Shown here: piece by piece, positions 1 through 11,385 of the stretch
Layout of the letters: each line of letters opens with the position of its first letter
How positions within the stretch are numbered: position 1 is the stretch's first letter
Assembly (NCBI GenBank): GCA_963383645.1
Contig: OY726559.1
Location: forward strand, 126,608,721-126,672,720
Source of the DNA: Muscardinus avellanarius
Taxonomy: Eukaryota; Chordata; Mammalia; Rodentia; Gliridae
Length of the DNA: 64,000 nucleotides
Reading direction: 5' to 3'
Notes under the pieces: model-generated
What the model saw: only the letters and a program-made list of their open reading frames with translations
The model's database searches: none
Told to the model about the DNA's origin: nothing
Translations under genes and position numbers: made by a program

Positions 1-456
1 TGGAGCAAGACACAGGCCCCGAGACTCTGCTGCTGCCTGGCTTGCTCTGTCTCTGTCTCTGTCTCTCTTGCGGTAAGAAATCTTTTCTCATGGTCAAAAA
101 ATGAAAGTTTGAGGACAAAGATAAACAGCGGGAAGCTTGTGTCACACATTTCAGATCCCAGAGTGACGGGAACTTAGACAGGATGAGGTTTCAAGTCTTT
201 GCAAAGTGAGAAAAATCCTTCTCGCCCTGTCAATTTGTGAACAAGAAGATTTTCTAGGCTTGATACATTTTCCTCTATTGTTTAAATTCCCAACTATGTA
301 TTTGCTTTCTTTATTGACAGAACTTACTACTTGTTATACAAAGTATAATTTATCAGAGAGAAAGGAAGAGACTAAACCTAGAATACAAAAAAAAAAAACC
401 CACAGCAAAAGAAGTATCATATCATAGGACTTTTTCAAGTTCTAAAACACATTTTA
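1..456. other. Unassigned sequence with pyrimidine-rich start
   Basis: Bases 20-70 are a pyrimidine-rich TCTG/TCTC stretch followed by a consensus-like 5' splice donor (GTAAGA at 73-78). This could be an exon end or the end of an old LTR, but nothing further supports either reading. The rest is AT-rich unique DNA with no recognisable repeat. Confidence 0.3.
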
Positions 457-653
457 GCTGCGCGCGGTGGCGCACGCTTGTAATCCCCGCACTTGGGAGG
501 CGGAGACAGGAGGATCGCGCAGGTTCGAAGTCATCCGCGCTGGCTTAAGGGACCCTGTTTCCAAATAAAAGATATAAAATAGGTCTGGGAGTGTAGCCCG
601 GAGGTAGAAGGGCTTCCAGGAAGCCCAGTACCATCACCACCAAAAAAAAAAAA
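457..653 (+). mobile_element. Dimeric B1-dID-like SINE, young-type subfamily
   Basis: The left half is 7SL/B1-like (GGTGGCGCACGCTTGTAATC, then a GGTTCGAAG B-box-like motif). The right half is a degenerate ID/tRNA-Ala monomer reading GTCTGGGAGTGTAGCCCGG, and an A13 tail follows. CpGs are largely intact, as in the other five copies of this subtype in the window (near 22.9, 30.9, 38.1, 62.8 and 63.8 kb). No clear target-site duplication was seen here. Confidence 0.9.
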
Positions 654-1404
654 AATTTACTTTATTATTGGTGTACTTTAATCCTCCATCTTGATGAAGT
701 TCAGGGTGATAGAGGCATACATGCACACAGCACTCATTTAAAATGGAGTCTTATTTTTCCTGTCTAAAATAAGGCTGTGACCTTTTACATTCTCCAGGCC
801 ATATGTATTTCTGCAATGTCCAGAGTCCCAAGGCACAGTGGGCAGAGTGTGGGCTGAGGGCTGTCTGGTCCAGGTCCCCAGAGCCAAGAGGTATACCTGT
901 CAGAGAAGCAGCAGCCAGATTCAAAAAGCAGGATCCACAGAGACTTGGGAGGGCACTATAAACCCCCACTCCCTCTGTCAGTCATTTATTAAACCTCTTA
1001 TGCATACACACACTCACTCTAGGAGAGCTGAACTTTAATTTCATGCCTCCTACAGAAGAAAGAGATGGGTAGAGAAGTGGGTCTAGGAGTAAATAACGCT
1101 GAGCAACATGAGAAGAATGAACACCTGCACACAATCTCGCTGTGAGATTTGCTTTATTAAATCTAAAGAAATATAACAGAACGTTAAATCTCACTCACAA
1201 TCAAAGAACTGTAGCCTAGAATGTGTTACACTTTTTTATATTTCTTTTTATCAGTATTCTTATTTCATATAGTCAAATTACTGCTTTCTGATGTTAAGTC
1301 TGTCTCTCTAAAAACTTATGCAATTAGCCAAGATGAAAAGGAAAGAATACCAGTGTTGAGCATTTCTGCAAAGGGGCACTCACAGCAATTTGGAGCTGGC
1401 ATGT
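654..1404. other. Unassigned non-coding sequence
   Basis: No repeat, RNA gene or coding exon is recognised. The short open frames on both strands here overlap each other and carry no domain. Confidence 0.4.
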
Positions 1405-1690
1405 AAATTGGTAGAGTCTTTCTGGAGTTAGTGTAGGCAATGTGTTATAGAGGCCTTAACTGTGCAGATTCCGGTGCAGCAATTCCACTTGTAGCAGTTT
1501 ATTGTTAAGGCCTAGATGTTAATCAGAGCATTCATCAGAATGTTGCAAATTGTTAGAAATAACCCAAGTGTCCAACAATGGGACAAATGACCTCATTAAT
1601 TGCATTGTACTCATAAAATGGATGAGATTAAAAGCCATGCTTATAGCTGTATGTAATTAATGAAAGGGATACATGCATAGGAAAAGTTAC
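1405..1690 (+). mobile_element. Ancient L1 fragment
   Basis: The order of phrases resembles the 3' part of old mammalian L1s: a 'gcaattccact' segment, 'aacccaagtgtccaacaatggg', then an AT-rich stretch. It is strongly diverged, so the boundaries are approximate and the subfamily cannot be named. Confidence 0.55.
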
Positions 1691-1774
1691 TTACCAAAAA
1701 CTAAAATCTAAGAGGTACATAACCATCTTTAGCCATCTACTTCTCTCTCTGTATCTATCCATCTGTCCACCCAC

Positions 1775-1893
1775 TCACTCAGCCAGTGCTGATCATGTTC
1801 TAAGCATTTAGCTAAGTGAGCTTATATTAGCTCATTAACACTCATAACAACCCCATGAAGTATGTACTTTCATTACTGTCTTTTCACAATGAA
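1775..1893 (-). mobile_element. MIR SINE fragment
   Basis: Reads like a reverse MIR: 'gttctaagcatttagct', 'agctcattaacactcataacaacccca', then a degraded 'tttcacaatgaag' in place of 'ttttacagatgag'. It abuts the next L1 fragment. Confidence 0.65.
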
Positions 1894-2375
1894 GAAAAAG
1901 AAAATGTGGTATATAAACACCATGAAATTTTACTCAACCAAGAAGAAGAACAAAATTATGCCATCTGCAAGAAAATGGGTGGAATTAGAGAATATTCTGC
2001 TCAGTGAGATCAGCCAGTCACAAAACACCCAGGGTCACATATTTTATTTCATACTTGGAAACTAGAGGAAAAATAGAAAGCAAAAGGGATTTTAGTGAAA
2101 TGAAGAGACAGTAGAATAGGAGAAAAGGATTGGAGGAAGGAAGTGGGAAGGGGGATTCTTGAGGAAGTTGACAGCTCAAATAAGGTTATGTCCATATATG
2201 AAGGTATCACTAGCAATCTCATTAACATGTGTGGGGAGGAGAGGAGGGTGGGGTGGGGTTCAGAGGGATTGTACCAGGTGATGTCTGCATGTGTGACTGC
2301 ATCCCTCTGAATCTCATTATGACCTATAATGGCAATGCACCAATAAAGTATTTTTAAAAACCTAACACGTGAAAA
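1894..2375 (+). mobile_element. 5'-truncated L1 3' end
   Basis: Starts in the 'gtggtatataaacaccatgaaattttactca' region, passes through the polypurine 3' UTR, and ends at GCACCAATAAAG with an A-rich tail. The polypurine part has four G runs between 2233 and 2258. The same ending recurs near 13.39, 14.09 and 24.5 kb. Confidence 0.8.
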
Positions 2376-4468
2376 AAAAAAGAAATTGGAAAACAAGAAA
2401 ATGGACATGTAAACCCAGGTATAGGTTGGTCAAAACCAGGCAGATATATTCTCTCTGCCATGAGTATGCATGCTGTGTAAACGTGTGTACATGTAGCCTC
2501 CTAAATCAAATGATATCGTGAAAAGTATGAAAGACACAGAAAAGCACAAAGCAGCAAACAAAAATCATCTCTAAGCTGACCAATAAGAAGTGACCACTAA
2601 CATTTTCATTGTCTTAGGGAAGACTACTAACAAAAAGTCAAAGACATGAACAAAATTTCTGCCTAAATAATGCCTTATCAGTCCCCGCTCCATGCAACTA
2701 TTTCTCCTATTCCCAACTCCAGCCCTCTAAATTCCAGTCCTTGGCCTTCAGAAGTTCAAAAAGTATACCCTTGAAGTGTCAACAAAAGTCCTTCCATAAA
2801 GTGCATGATCACAGATGGGTTTAAACAAATTAATTTCCAGAATTTCAATTCCCCTAACAGTATTTCCTATATTTGAGAATATATCTGTGGACAAGGGTTC
2901 ATGCTAGGATATTCACCTGCTATCTTATACTTTTATACTTATCCTTCTACTTTATAGCAAAACAACAGAACTCTCACGCATGGCAAATTTCAGGGTAATC
3001 AACACAACTGGAGAGGCCCAGAAAAGGCCAGTTTGGTATATGGGTTAGAAGTAGTTCCAACCCCTTGCACAATAAATATTTATTGAAAAATCTCCCTACT
3101 CCCCCAAATATTTTTTAAAACTCTGCCCTTGTATAGGTATATTTTAATCAAATTCCAAGTTAAATTCAAATTCAGGAATGGTTGGATTGTAATAGGGCCG
3201 CATATCTCTCAAAAAGTGTGTTCACAGAAAAAAATGGAATCAGATTTTTCTCACACAAAATACATCTAACATAGCTGGCTGATTAAATAATGAAGACAAT
3301 TAGGTTATATTTTCTATGCCCTAAATGAGCTAGATCTGCAAATCCAAAGTTTGATGAGTATGTGTTTAAAGGATATGATAAAAGCATTTTTACTATAATT
3401 ATATGAAAAAATAGTTTCTGGCAAGCAAAGGGAATCCTGAAATTATCAATATTTCTAAATCGTCATAACTACGGGTAAGCAAGCATCTCATGAAGTAAAA
3501 GTAGATGAGAAGTAGAAGAGTGCATATAATTTTTAACCTCTTGATATCTTGGTAGTATTTGGAACATACTTCTTGGATATATGGTGATCAGGTATCTGCC
3601 TCTTATGAGGGATTAACAAATGATTTTAGAAACCAGTTGTCCTCCGATTCTTGGCTTTCCACAGAGTCAATGGAGGACCTGGTGATTATTTTTCCAGCTG
3701 TGAGATCACTTCATATTGCTTCTGGTGTTTGCTCATTTTGGTGTCTAATTTTTAAATTCAAAGACAAAAATGATACTGCTCTAACAAAACTCTGTTTGTA
3801 TCTCATTTCTATTTATACTGTATAAACTAAAACCAGGAATAAAATGGATAGCAGATCCTTCATAATAAATAATATTCATCCATGGGTAAATAAACTTCTG
3901 GGGAAAGAAAGCCCCCATCCATCTCACTAAACAATGCATTTCCAATAAATTTTCTCTTCTGTACTTAGTAAACATTTGTGAAAAATATTAAATACATTTG
4001 TGTTGTTCTGGTCAACTTTGTACTAAAATCATCGTAATGATGCATCGATCTAGAAGTATTTTAAAAATACTTTTACTGGTGCATTACAGTCTCCAAGTAG
4101 CACTTGGGTAAACTTTCCCGGCTCCCTCCCTGCTCCCTCTTCTCCATACACGATATTGAGATTGACATTGGTATTCCCACATGCATACATAATGTAGAAG
4201 ACATTTATTATTACCTAGAATTTATGGTCACAGGACTTCGAAAATTTAAATCTTTACACATATTTTTATTGCAAAGAATTGTGATAGAATGATCAGTAAG
4301 AGCCTTTAAAGCATAAAAATAAATAACATTAGGAGTTAAATATACTATCCTTTTGTACAATGGAGCCACCTAAAATATATAAAATTAGGATAAAATTCAC
4401 AGGGAAAATGTGATAGAAATAAGAGTTCAAAGAAAAAAATTGTGAGTATTTTTAGTGTTGAAGAACTT
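2376..4468. other. AT-rich unique sequence
   Basis: About 2.1 kb without a recognised repeat or exon. The 88-codon open frame at 3559-3825 has no recognisable domain and no supporting start or splice context, so I treat it as chance. Confidence 0.4.
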
Positions 4469-4471
4469 GCG

Positions 4472-4524
<53 letters not shown>
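4469..4524. repeat. Compound dinucleotide tract (GC)6(AC)17(AT)5
   Basis: An uninterrupted change from GC (4469-4480) to AC (4481-4514) to AT (4515-4524). The whole 56 bp alternates purine and pyrimidine, which favours Z-DNA in the GC/AC part and easy melting in the AT part. Confidence 0.97.
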
Positions 4525-5276
4525 TTAAGATAAATGATGGGACTGAGTCTGGTGACACATGGCTGTAAAAGCAGCAAAACCCCAAAAGGCTGGGGTATAT
4601 ACCTTTGAGCTAGAACACCAATCCACTGTACTCCTGCACACACATACACAAATATATGATGGCAAATGTGCACTCAAATTAGTATTTAGATGCCACTGGA
4701 TTTTAATTCTTTCAGATAGCATTCCAAGAGTGACGGATGAGCTTTAGTTTTAAATGAAAGTAATCTACTGTATGCCAGAAATTATGTCCTTTGCTATTGA
4801 AATGTTTAAGCTTAAAGTTAAAAGCTTTAAATGTCAAATTTTAGGTAAACACGTGCAGGCAGTAGAGAGAATTTCACAGTTCTTCCTGCAGGAAAGGCGA
4901 ATGCACAGAAAAGGAGGTGTTCAGTGATTACTCCACCTCATAGCTATTTTCCTTCATGAAACCCACTAGAGAATGGCATTTATTTTATTTGGGTGAAGGG
5001 AGCTAAAGAAAATACTCAGTCCAGTCCCTTTAGGAGATCTGGTCACTCTCCCTGCACCCAGAGGCAGGTGTGAGCTGGGTCTCTAGGAAAGCGGGTGCTT
5101 AAGACGGCAGTCACGGGAGTAGGCGTGGGTCCACTGAGGACAAGGGCCTTGTCTGACACTGGATTGTTCCCTGATGGGTGGAACAGGTCTGACCCCCAGA
5201 AGGAAATGGGAGCCCTCTGTCCCCTGCAGTCTGGTGATTTCTGTTATTTGTTGCACGAATAGGAGAACTCGTATGG
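4525..5276. other. Unassigned sequence with possible SINE relic
   Basis: Bases 4545-4630 contain phrases vaguely like a decayed SINE ('tggtgacacatggctgtaa', 'aggctggggtatatacc'), but too weak to call. The remainder up to 5276 shows nothing recognisable. Confidence 0.3.
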
Positions 5277-5474
5277 GAGGTCGTGTGTGGTGGCACACAC
5301 CTGTCATCCCAGTACTTGGGGGGGCTGAGTCAGGGGGATTGCAGGTCCAAAGACAGCCTCAGCAAGTAGCAAGATTCTCAGCAACCCAATGAAACCTTGT
5401 TTAAATGAAAAATAAAATAAAAAGGGCTAGAGGGTAGCTCAGCGGTAGAATGTCCTTGGGTTCAATCCCCAGTA
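5277..5474 (+). mobile_element. Dimeric B1-dID-like SINE, ordinary subtype
   Basis: Left half 'gtggtggcacacacctgtc', right half 'gggtagctcagcggtagaat' ending 'ttcaatccccagtaac'. Unlike the young type, the right half keeps the tRNA-like A and B box regions. The 3' end runs straight into a (CA)n array. Confidence 0.92.
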
Positions 5475-5512
5475 ACACACACACACACACGCACACACAC
5501 ACACACACACAC
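5475..5512. repeat. (CA)n microsatellite on a SINE tail
   Basis: An AC array with one G interruption, directly continuous with the 3' end of the SINE ending at 5474. Confidence 0.95.
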
Positions 5513-5697
5513 GAACATGCCAATGCACTTCTTCTTTGCCCACATCTGACTTACCACCTCACCTTTGGGTGCCTTCTATTCAATTTTATTAGGCAAAAAC
5601 TCTACAACTAAGTAACTATATTATTTAGAAACTGTCATGTGCTTATCCACACTCAGTAAAAAGACTTGGAAATAAAAGTTTTAGAAAAATTATATGA

Positions 5698-5763
5698 ACA
5701 CACATACACGCATACACACACACAAACACACACACACACACGCACGCACGCACGCACGCACAC
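5698..5763. repeat. Compound (CA)n/(GCAC)n microsatellite
   Basis: An imperfect CA array that turns into a GCAC tetranucleotide array at about 5741-5763. No SINE adjoins it. Confidence 0.95.
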
Positions 5764-6247
5764 TACACAGAGCCTTTTCTTCTCTTTGCCAACTGTGACC
5801 AGGGGCAACTCCAGAAAGAGGAAGTAACTACTCAATGCGATTAGAGAGACGAGGGGCAAAGAAAGAGCCAGGCTCTGCGGCTTGGGAGCGCCAAGCAACT
5901 CCTTTGGATGAATCTGGGTCTTCGTACCTTTTAAGCAGTGTTCAGAACAGACCCTTGCCTGCCACTTCACAAGACTGTGTGAATGGCAAATTAGAATAGG
6001 AATCTGAAAGAACATTACATGCCATTACCGACTCATCCCTTTGAGTATTAAAAGCTTTTCAATGCCAACACTTTCAGAAGAAGAACCTTCTCTATCCCGG
6101 CCTCTGTCTTGATGCCAGCGTTCTTGACCTATAAACAGCCTGTCTGGGTGAAAGGAGAGGTACAAAGAGTATCCACTGATGTAATTTACATAGAGCAAAA
6201 ATGTATTATAGGAAGAATGTGCGTTCATAAAAGCTCAAGGTTTGCAG
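5764..6247. other. Unassigned sequence
   Basis: Unique sequence without a recognised repeat. The open frames crossing it on the minus strand continue into the CA array and are not credible genes. Confidence 0.4.
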
Positions 6248-6803
6248 TGTGGTAAACGGAGGAGCCATGATGGTTTGCCCCTAAAATCCCCCTGCCACAG
6301 GCCTGAATCCCTGCAGTTTAATCCCCAGAGTCATATGGCAGTGGTATGAAGTGGGTAAAAACTTAATCAAGTTGTGATGTTTAAAGGTAGTAAATTTGGG
6401 AAGTGATTGGGCTTAGGTAAGGTCACGAGGGTGGAGCCCCCATGACTGAGTCCTGGTGGTTTTATAAGGACAGAGATCAGACACGTGGACAGTGGCACAC
6501 ATCCATACAAGGCCTCCAGTCCTGTGTTGCCAACTCCCAATCACCAGAAAAAAGGCCGTCATGGATCTGAGACAATGCCAGCACCACACCCTCCAACCTC
6601 CAAATCTGTGTGCTAAGCAAATCCCTTCACTCTATAAAGTAAGCCCGCCTCAGACGTTCCATGAGAAAGTGGGAATGCAAAGAATGAAAGGCTGACTAAT
6701 ATAAGCCATCAGTGTGACCATTAGTCCTGTTCTTAAGCTGCTACACCAAGATGCAAGACATCTCGCCTGGTTTATCCTTATAACACAGCAGAGGACAATG
6801 AGC
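6248..6803 (+). mobile_element. Solitary MaLR-type LTR (MST/MLT1-like)
   Basis: Begins TGTGGTAA and contains the MaLR signature order: 'ttgggaagtgattgggctt', 'aaggtcacgagggtggagcc', 'ggttttataaggacagag', and a terminal 'ccttataacacagcagagga'. No internal retroviral genes flank it. Boundaries are approximate; subfamily not assigned. Confidence 0.7.
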
Positions 6804-7224
6804 AAGTCGGTGGAGTGTTTATGCACACCAGTGAGCTCAAGACCAAGCTCTGATTTTTAAGCTGGAAGGTCTTCATGAAGCTGTAACAGTAGTGAGGAGT
6901 GGAAACATCTGATTAGTCCTGAGTAGGTTTGAATCTCACAGATCTGGAACCATAATCCAAGTGCCAAGGCCACTTACCACCATCCTAAACTGGCTTCCAG
7001 AAGCGACGCCAAAGCTCCTTACTGGGGTAGCCCATCGTTAGCTCTGCCATTTTAACCTGGACAACTGACACATTAAAAAGAGCCCAATTTATTAATTCGC
7101 TAATTGATATTCATAACTCATAGCTCTGGGCATGGGGCTCAACGTTGCCAATCTAATGTCTATCTGTAGGAAATAAAGACCAAACCAGGTTATAACTCTG
7201 CAGACTTGGCTGCAGCTCACAAAA

Positions 7225-7267
<43 letters not shown>

Positions 7268-8419
7268 ATATAAAAACCGAGTCCAGGTCTTAAAATTCTC
7301 TGAACATGAAAATGAAAAACACAACTAATAAACAGTTGTGCTGCCTTTTAGTCTCTGCCCCCGACTGTACTGCTTCATTTTTAACATATGTTTAACTGCT
7401 ACTTTTTATTAAACTCATATTTAGGCAGAGAGGAACAAGCTTACCACATATGCTTTGGGTTATATACTAACTATTGCCTGTCAGATGGTGAATTAAAAAG
7501 AAAAGACATTGGAAGAGAAAAAATTAGATGTAAATTTAGCTTATGAAAATCCCTAGCTTTGGGGAGGAAAAACTTCTATTTGAGAGAATGTGGAATTATT
7601 CTCCATAGAGCATTTTTTCAGGGCACTCTGAAGCCTGAGCTGAAAAACATCATAGAGAAGCTGTGCTTCGAACAGAGCGAGTCCCTGAAGTGCCCAAATT
7701 ATCCCTCTAAGCATCCATCTCTAAGCTGCACACACCCCGGGCCCTATTCTTGACTCGTAGGTTCCGGCAAAGATGATCTGCCTGGTGGCAGGAGGACCTA
7801 TTGCAATAGGTGCTTTGTGGTGTGAGGCGGACAGCAAGCAGGCGCCATGACTTCAGAGCCTGGAAATGAGGGCCGATGGCCAGGAGCGCCGCGTGAATTT
7901 ACACCCCAGGTTCTTCCTCTTCCCACTTACATCAATGAGTCTGGTTCTCTGGTTGTGGTCTGCTGTTATTCTAAGACACTCAGAGTCCATGAATATTTCT
8001 TACTTAAGCCAAACACCTACATCCACTGCCACACTTCTAAGGGCTGGATGAGCACTCCCTACGTGCTGTGAAAGGACTCTGAGGAGGTCAGGTAGGAAGT
8101 CCAGGGTTATGCGGGTGGGAGCCGAGGTCAGGGGCTGAGCCACCTCTTCTGGTTCCAAACCCAGTCATCCCCAGGCTCTGCGCTTGCTGCCTGTGCTCTG
8201 GCTCCGTGTCCTCTCCTTCCCGTCTCATGCCTTCTTTTCTTTCTCACCGTATGTACAGGCACACTGCCCTCCTGTGTCTTGTCCCTCCTTTACCTCATGA
8301 CTCACTCTACCGCAGGAATTAAAGTTCCTGGATTCTAAGAAAAGGATGGAAACTCGGAGTGGAATTCTAATACTGATAACCTGAAACTCACAAAGCTATG
8401 AGTAATAAGAACATTTCAC
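6804..8419. other. Unassigned sequence between LTR and SINE cluster
   Basis: Apart from the AAAT array at 7221-7273, no repeat or gene is recognised. The short plus-strand open frames at 7559-7753 and 7847-8071 lack domains and intron-exon support. Confidence 0.4.
7221..7273. repeat. (AAAT)n microsatellite
   Basis: About 13 near-perfect AAAT units. Confidence 0.97.
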
Positions 8420-8615
8420 GGTTTTTGTTTTGTTATTTTATGATATTAGGGAATGAATCCTGGGGATTTTTACTGCTGAGATACATCCCCAGCCCTATTT
8501 TATTCTTTATTTTAAGACAGAGACTCACTATGTTGCTGAGGCTGTCCTCAATCCTGTGATCCTCCTTCTCAGCCTCCCAAGTACTGGGATTACAGATGTG
8601 TTCCACTTGGCTTGC
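8420..8615 (-). mobile_element. Dimeric B1-dID-like SINE, ordinary subtype
   Basis: Reverse orientation: T-rich tail, 'gaatcctggggatttttactg', 'atacatccccagccctatt', then 'agcctcccaagtactgggat' and a decayed left end. First of three SINEs packed into about 700 bp. Confidence 0.9.
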
Positions 8616-8644
8616 TTGTTTTAAAGTGCATAAATTGTACCTAC

Positions 8645-8857
8645 TTTTTTTATTTTGCCTGTCTGAGGATGGAACCCAGGGGTATTTGACCTCTGAGCTA
8701 CACCCCCTGTCCTATTTTTTATTCTTTTTTAATGTGAAACGGTATCACTAAGTTGCAGCGGGCCTCACTAAGTAGCTGAGGCTGTCCACGAACCGCGATC
8801 CTCTAGTCTCAGCCTCCCGAATGCTAGGATTACAAGCGTGTGCCACTACACCCGGCT
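8645..8857 (-). mobile_element. Dimeric B1-dID-like SINE, ordinary subtype
   Basis: Reverse orientation, tail near 8645 and left end 'ccactacacccggct' at 8857. It keeps both 'cactaagt' segments of the long-type left/right junction, which the young subtype lacks. Confidence 0.92.
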
Positions 8858-8905
8858 CATATCTACTTTAATATTGTTAGAATAGTTGTTTCAAATAAAA
8901 CTATA

Positions 8906-9100
8906 GGCCACGTGTGTTGACACATGCCTGAAATCTCAGTACTTGAGAGGCTGAGACAAGAGGATTACAGGCTTAAGATCAGCCTCTGCAGCTGAGTGAG
9001 GCCCTTTGCTACTTAGTGAGACCATTTCAAAATAAAAAAAATAAAATAGAAAATGTAGCTCAGAGGTAGAAGGCCCCAGAATTCATCCCTAGTATCAATG
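8906..9100 (+). mobile_element. Dimeric B1-dID-like SINE, diverged
   Basis: Forward orientation: 'tgacacatgcctgaaatctc' on the left and 'gtagctcagaggtagaaggc' on the right. With the element at 8645 it makes a facing inverted SINE pair separated by about 50 bp. Confidence 0.88.
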
Positions 9101-9209
9101 AATTAACCCATCAATCTACAGTCTAAATAGTAACAAAAGTGACACTTCCTTTTATTTTCTCAAGAGAGATACTGGGAAGATATTCACATTGAAAGTATAT
9201 CCAGGAAAG

Positions 9210-9241
9210 CACACACACACACCCACACACACACACACACA
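9210..9241. repeat. (CA)n microsatellite
   Basis: A CA array with one CCC interruption near 9222. Confidence 0.95.
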
Positions 9242-10374
9242 ATGATTTTTTAAAAAGTATCTACTTGACACTTTTACAGCAGACTGAATTACACTAGCCA
9301 TTTCTGGGTACCTGGCATTTACTAGGGTTACTTGAGCTCTTCTAATTTATGAGGGTTTAACCCTGAGCAAAGTAGAATTAACCAAGCTTGTTACAAGTGC
9401 CCACTTAAGGGTTCTTTTATAGCAAACAACAGGAAACATTCTCCAACTACAGTTCATGCTGGGGACCTTCCCTAGGAATGATGTATTCGCTTCCAGAAAG
9501 CCTTCCCTCTGTTTTCACTCCCACATCCCTCAATTTCCAACTCTATTAAGATGATTAAAAGACTTGGGAAGTCACCTGCTGCAGCTCAGCACGCAGAACG
9601 CTCAGTTCAACCTGAACATCCCAGAGTGTCCATTCCCCAGAGCTGACTAGGAAGGGTGCCCTTCTCGCAGGCCATAGACAGACCACCGTTCCAATGCTGA
9701 GCCTTCGTGCCTCACTGTTCTGACCTCTACACGTGATCATAATGGCAACCAGCTCATAGGATTATTTGGAAGAGTGAAAGAATTAATTCAGCACAGCACG
9801 TAGACCATGGGCTAGAAGATGGTACTAAGGACACAGTAAATTTAGCTGATAATATGAGTGTTTTCCCATTTGTTCCTACAGGACACCCCAACTGTTTAAT
9901 ACGCTTTGCTGACTGCCTTCCTCCCCACTCCTAGTCCCACAGACACTTGCTTCTCAGCCCTCCCCTTTGCTAGCTAAAAATAGTTCCACCAAGATAACTG
10001 GACACATGCGTTTGTAGACCACCCTATGCATTTTCTCTCCGAGGTCTAGGAATGCTGTCATTCTAATGAAATTAGAATTCTAATGATACTCACATGTCTC
10101 AGAAAGATTCCTAAGTAATCCAGTTAAGAATAGAAATTTCAGGCTAGCAGAGAAATGTTTTCTGAGCAGACACCCCTTCTCCAGTGCCTGGCAGATGCCG
10201 TTTCACTACACCAGGTAGTCCTCCAACTTCTTGACTTGTATGCTTCATATTTAATTTCTATCACAGGAAAATGGCCTCTTAGGATGAAAAATTGCCTTGA
10301 AATCTTTCTAAAGACATGTCTTCAATCTAGTGCACTGAGCGCCAAACTACGACCCAAGGAAATGAAATCCTAGC
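9242..10374. other. Mostly unassigned; weak L2/MIR-like pieces
   Basis: Bases 9490-9530 resemble the 'aagccttccct' part of L2, and 9745-9840 resemble a decayed MIR. Both are too diverged to call. No exon was recognised. Confidence 0.3.
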
Positions 10375-10460
10375 CCCTCGGCGCCTTGTTGAGTTGCCTT
10401 GGACAAATCATTACTTTTCTGAGCCTCAATTTCCTCATCTGTATCATGGGAACAACACAT
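10375..10460 (+). mobile_element. MIR SINE core fragment
   Basis: Contains the typical MIR string 'cttggacaaatcatta', 'ctgagcctcaatttcctcat', 'tgtatcatgggaa'. Confidence 0.75.
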
Positions 10461-10477
10461 ATTCAAAATTTTACAGC

Positions 10478-10778
10478 CTGAGAACCAGAACCAGCTTCCT
10501 GACTCTTTTTGTAAATAAGGTTTATTGGATCACAGTTGTACCCATTTGTCTATGAACTGTTTATGGCCGCTTTGGTGTATCACAGTAACAATAGGGTTGA
10601 ATAACACAAAGCATATGGCCTGCTGAACCAAATGGACTTAACTATCTCTCTTTTCACAGACAAAATACTATTACTACTACTGCTGCTGCTACTACTGCTG
10701 CTACTACTATTACTACTACTACTACTACTAATAATAATAATAATAATAATAACAGTAATAACAAATTGCTGACTCCTG
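10478..10778 (+). mobile_element. Non-autonomous hAT-type DNA transposon relic
   Basis: Follows the mammal-wide element with 'ttgtaaataaggtttattgg', 'cccatttgtctatgaactgt', 'ttatggccgctttggtg', ending AATTGCTGACTCCTG, a decayed version of the TTTGCCGACCCCTG terminal repeat. A trinucleotide array has expanded inside it near the right end. Family placement is from memory of the repeat, not a search. Confidence 0.6.
10666..10760. repeat. Compound trinucleotide microsatellite (TAC/TGC)n(ATA)n
   Basis: ACT/GCT units followed by an AAT run, about 95 bp, lying inside the hAT relic just before its right terminal repeat. Confidence 0.95.
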
Positions 10779-11179
10779 CTTTAGAAGGCTTGTGAGAAAC
10801 TAATAAGATTACAGATGTGGAAGTGATGTATAAACTGCAAACATTTATGTAAAATATAAATCTTTTTTATTGCCTTTTAAATGTTTATGGGCCATTAGTG
10901 TGTCCCTCACCCCATAGCTCTACCCTTCCTAGCTAAGCAATCTCGAATACCTTGAGCCTTTTGGTAAGAGGCCAGTCTTAAATTTCTCATGCTGACTTTG
11001 TTGTATTTATGGACTTGCTCCAGTTTCTCCTATTCATTTTTCTCTTAAATTTTAATTAATGGATGGTATGCTGAAAAGGTTATTATCTGGTTCTCAAGTG
11101 AAATCTAAGTTAATATAGCCAAGAACTGGGTTGGCTTTTGAAATAACAGCTCTGTAATGAAGTGCTCTTGGTCAAGTGG
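10779..11179. other. Unassigned sequence
   Basis: AT-rich unique DNA; nothing recognised. Confidence 0.4.
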
Positions 11180-11385
11180 AAAGAGCACAGTCCAACACCA
11201 GTTAAATCATTGACTAACCGAGCACTTGAACACATTATGTAACCTCGCTCAACCTTGGCTTCCACATCGATAAAATGAAAGAACAAATTAGATCGAGCTT
11301 AGAGGTTACAGTGGTATATGTGTAAGCAAGCAAACTTATGCAAGATGCCCGGCGCACAGTAGGTCCTTAGATAGTGCTACACGTG
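11180..11385 (+). mobile_element. MIR SINE, near full length
   Basis: Order of MIR landmarks is kept: 'cattatgtaacctcgctcaa', 'cttccacatcgataaaatga', then 'atgcccggcgcacagtaggt'. Diverged but collinear. Confidence 0.75.

Noticed and set aside
60..80. Consensus-like splice donor (GTAAGA at 73-78) after a pyrimidine-rich stretch
   Set aside because: No coding frame or acceptor could be linked; the upstream part is cut by the window edge.
7221..7273. Regular array considered as CRISPR or tandem satellite
   Set aside because: It is a simple AAAT microsatellite without spacers; no CRISPR-like array exists in the window.
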